The notes beneath the pieces were generated by a model. It saw only the letters and a program-made list of their open reading frames with translations. It was not told the origin of the DNA and did no database searches. Shown here piece after piece: positions 14,299-14,816 of a DNA stretch of 14,816 bases (position 1 is the stretch's first letter; the number at the start of each line of letters is the position of its first letter). The stretch is from Candidatus Atribacteria bacterium. GTDB lineage: Bacteria; Atribacterota; Atribacteria; Atribacterales; Atribacteraceae. The translations under genes were made by a program, and so were the position numbers. The stretch is from positions 15,938 through 30,753 of the forward strand of contig JAPLGF010000125.1 of assembly GCA_026390275.1 (NCBI GenBank), given 5' to 3'.

Positions 14299-14816
14299 TC
14301 GATTGCTCCTCATTGCCGGTCAGGGAAAAATCCCCCAGCTCATTTACCACGCCGCCCAAAAACAAGGAATACAGGTGGTGGTGGTCGGTTTTCGTTTTCT
14401 TCCCTGTGATCCTGCTTTAAACCCTCAATTTGTATTGGATCTCTTTTCATTCATTTCCGTGATCAGAATTATGCAAGAAATGAATGTTCATCATATCTGT
14501 CTTTCTGGAAAAATTCCTCGGAGTTATCTTTTCCACCAGGATAAAATGGGTAAAGAAGTCATTCAGTTCATTCAGGCCCTCTCTGGGTTGCCAGACAAAG
14601 CGGTTCTGGAAGCGGTTTTTACCGAGTTGGGTAATAAGAAAGATCTCCGGTTGGTATCTCCCATGGAATTTCTGGGTGATTGTCTGACTCCCCCGGGAAC
14701 CCTGACCTCTCGTTTTCCTGATCAACCGGAATGGGATGACATTTTTTTTGGTATTCCTATCGCGAGAAGCCTTGCAGACCAGGAAATTGGTCAGACTGTG
14801 GTGTTGAAAAGGCATA
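14288..14816 (+). CDS. lpxI: UDP-2,3-diacylglucosamine pyrophosphatase LpxI (DUF1009), 5' part
   Basis: Hydrolyses UDP-2,3-diacylglucosamine to lipid X and UMP, the step done by LpxH in gamma-proteobacteria. 176 codons are present and the frame is open to the window end. Family marks are LLIAGQGKIPQLI (6-18) at the start, ISVIRIMQEMNV (56-67) then ICLSGKIPR (70-78) in the N-terminal domain, and the C-terminal-domain segment LRLVSPMEFLGDCLTPPG (120-137), SRFPDQPEWDDIFFG, then IGQTVVLK (167-174). About 100 residues, including the catalytic Asp region known from Caulobacter LpxI, lie beyond the window. ATG 14288 overlaps lpxA by 11 bases, with a poor purine signal, so coupling is likely. lpxB would be the expected next gene. 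Choice of LpxI over LpxH or LpxG fits a non-gammaproteobacterial diderm. Confidence 0.93.
   Translation, partial: MSIDRLLLIAGQGKIPQLIYHAAQKQGIQVVVVGFRFLPCDPALNPQFVLDLFSFISVIRIMQEMNVHHICLSGKIPRSYLFHQDKMGKEVIQFIQALSGLPDKAVLEAVFTELGNKKDLRLVSPMEFLGDCLTPPGTLTSRFPDQPEWDDIFFGIPIARSLADQEIGQTVVLKRH

Noticed and set aside
14447..14815. Antisense frame at the window end
   Set aside because: It is the shadow of lpxI, whose + strand frame stays open from 14288 to the end with clear DUF1009 motifs.

Overview
The window is one same-strand (+) run of cell-envelope genes from a diderm (LPS-type) bacterium. It begins inside a type IA topoisomerase gene and then reads murA - mreB - S55-type peptidase - tamB - bamA - skp/ompH - lpxD - lpxC - lpxA - lpxI, the last gene being cut by the window end. 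The lpx genes, an Omp85 protein, TamB and an OmpH/Skp chaperone show that the cell has an outer membrane. Base composition looks moderate (roughly 45-50 % G+C by eye). The lpxI-type pathway, a short three-POTRA Omp85 next to tamB, a SpoIVB-like S55 domain and a murA/mreB pair next to outer-membrane genes point to a deep-branching diderm rather than a proteobacterium. Atribacterota or Synergistota-like lineages are my best guess, at low confidence and without any search.

Layout: 1-1182 is the 3' part of a topB-like gene. 1183-1445 is a non-coding leader with a TATAAT box, weak hairpins, T-rich runs and one copy of a repeated stem-loop element. 1446-9010 holds murA (peptidoglycan precursor), mreB (cell shape), a secreted S55 peptidase-like protein and a 1215-residue TamB, with gaps of only 3 to 17 bases. 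9011-9176 is a short gap with a small GC-rich hairpin. 9177-10856 is bamA. 10857-11046 is a second leader with a terminator-like hairpin, the second copy of the repeated element and a small dyad. 11047-14816 is skp-lpxD-lpxC-lpxA-lpxI, in which lpxD/lpxC, lpxC/lpxA and lpxA/lpxI overlap by 46, 29 and 11 bases.

The genes make a coherent programme. MurA and MreB supply and place the wall. LpxA, LpxC, LpxD and LpxI are four steps of lipid A synthesis. BamA and Skp deliver and insert outer-membrane proteins, and TamB is a periplasm-spanning partner of an Omp85 protein. The least expected member is the S55 protein between mreB and tamB. Its conserved blocks occur in the opposite order to SpoIVB (Asp/Ser block first, His block second), as if circularly permuted. 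fabZ, commonly found in such lpx clusters, is absent from the lpxC-lpxA junction.

The strongest non-coding signal is a 33-base element with 26 identities between its two copies (1366-1398 and 10887-10919). Each copy follows a terminator-like hairpin and T-run and precedes murA or skp; both can form a similar stem.
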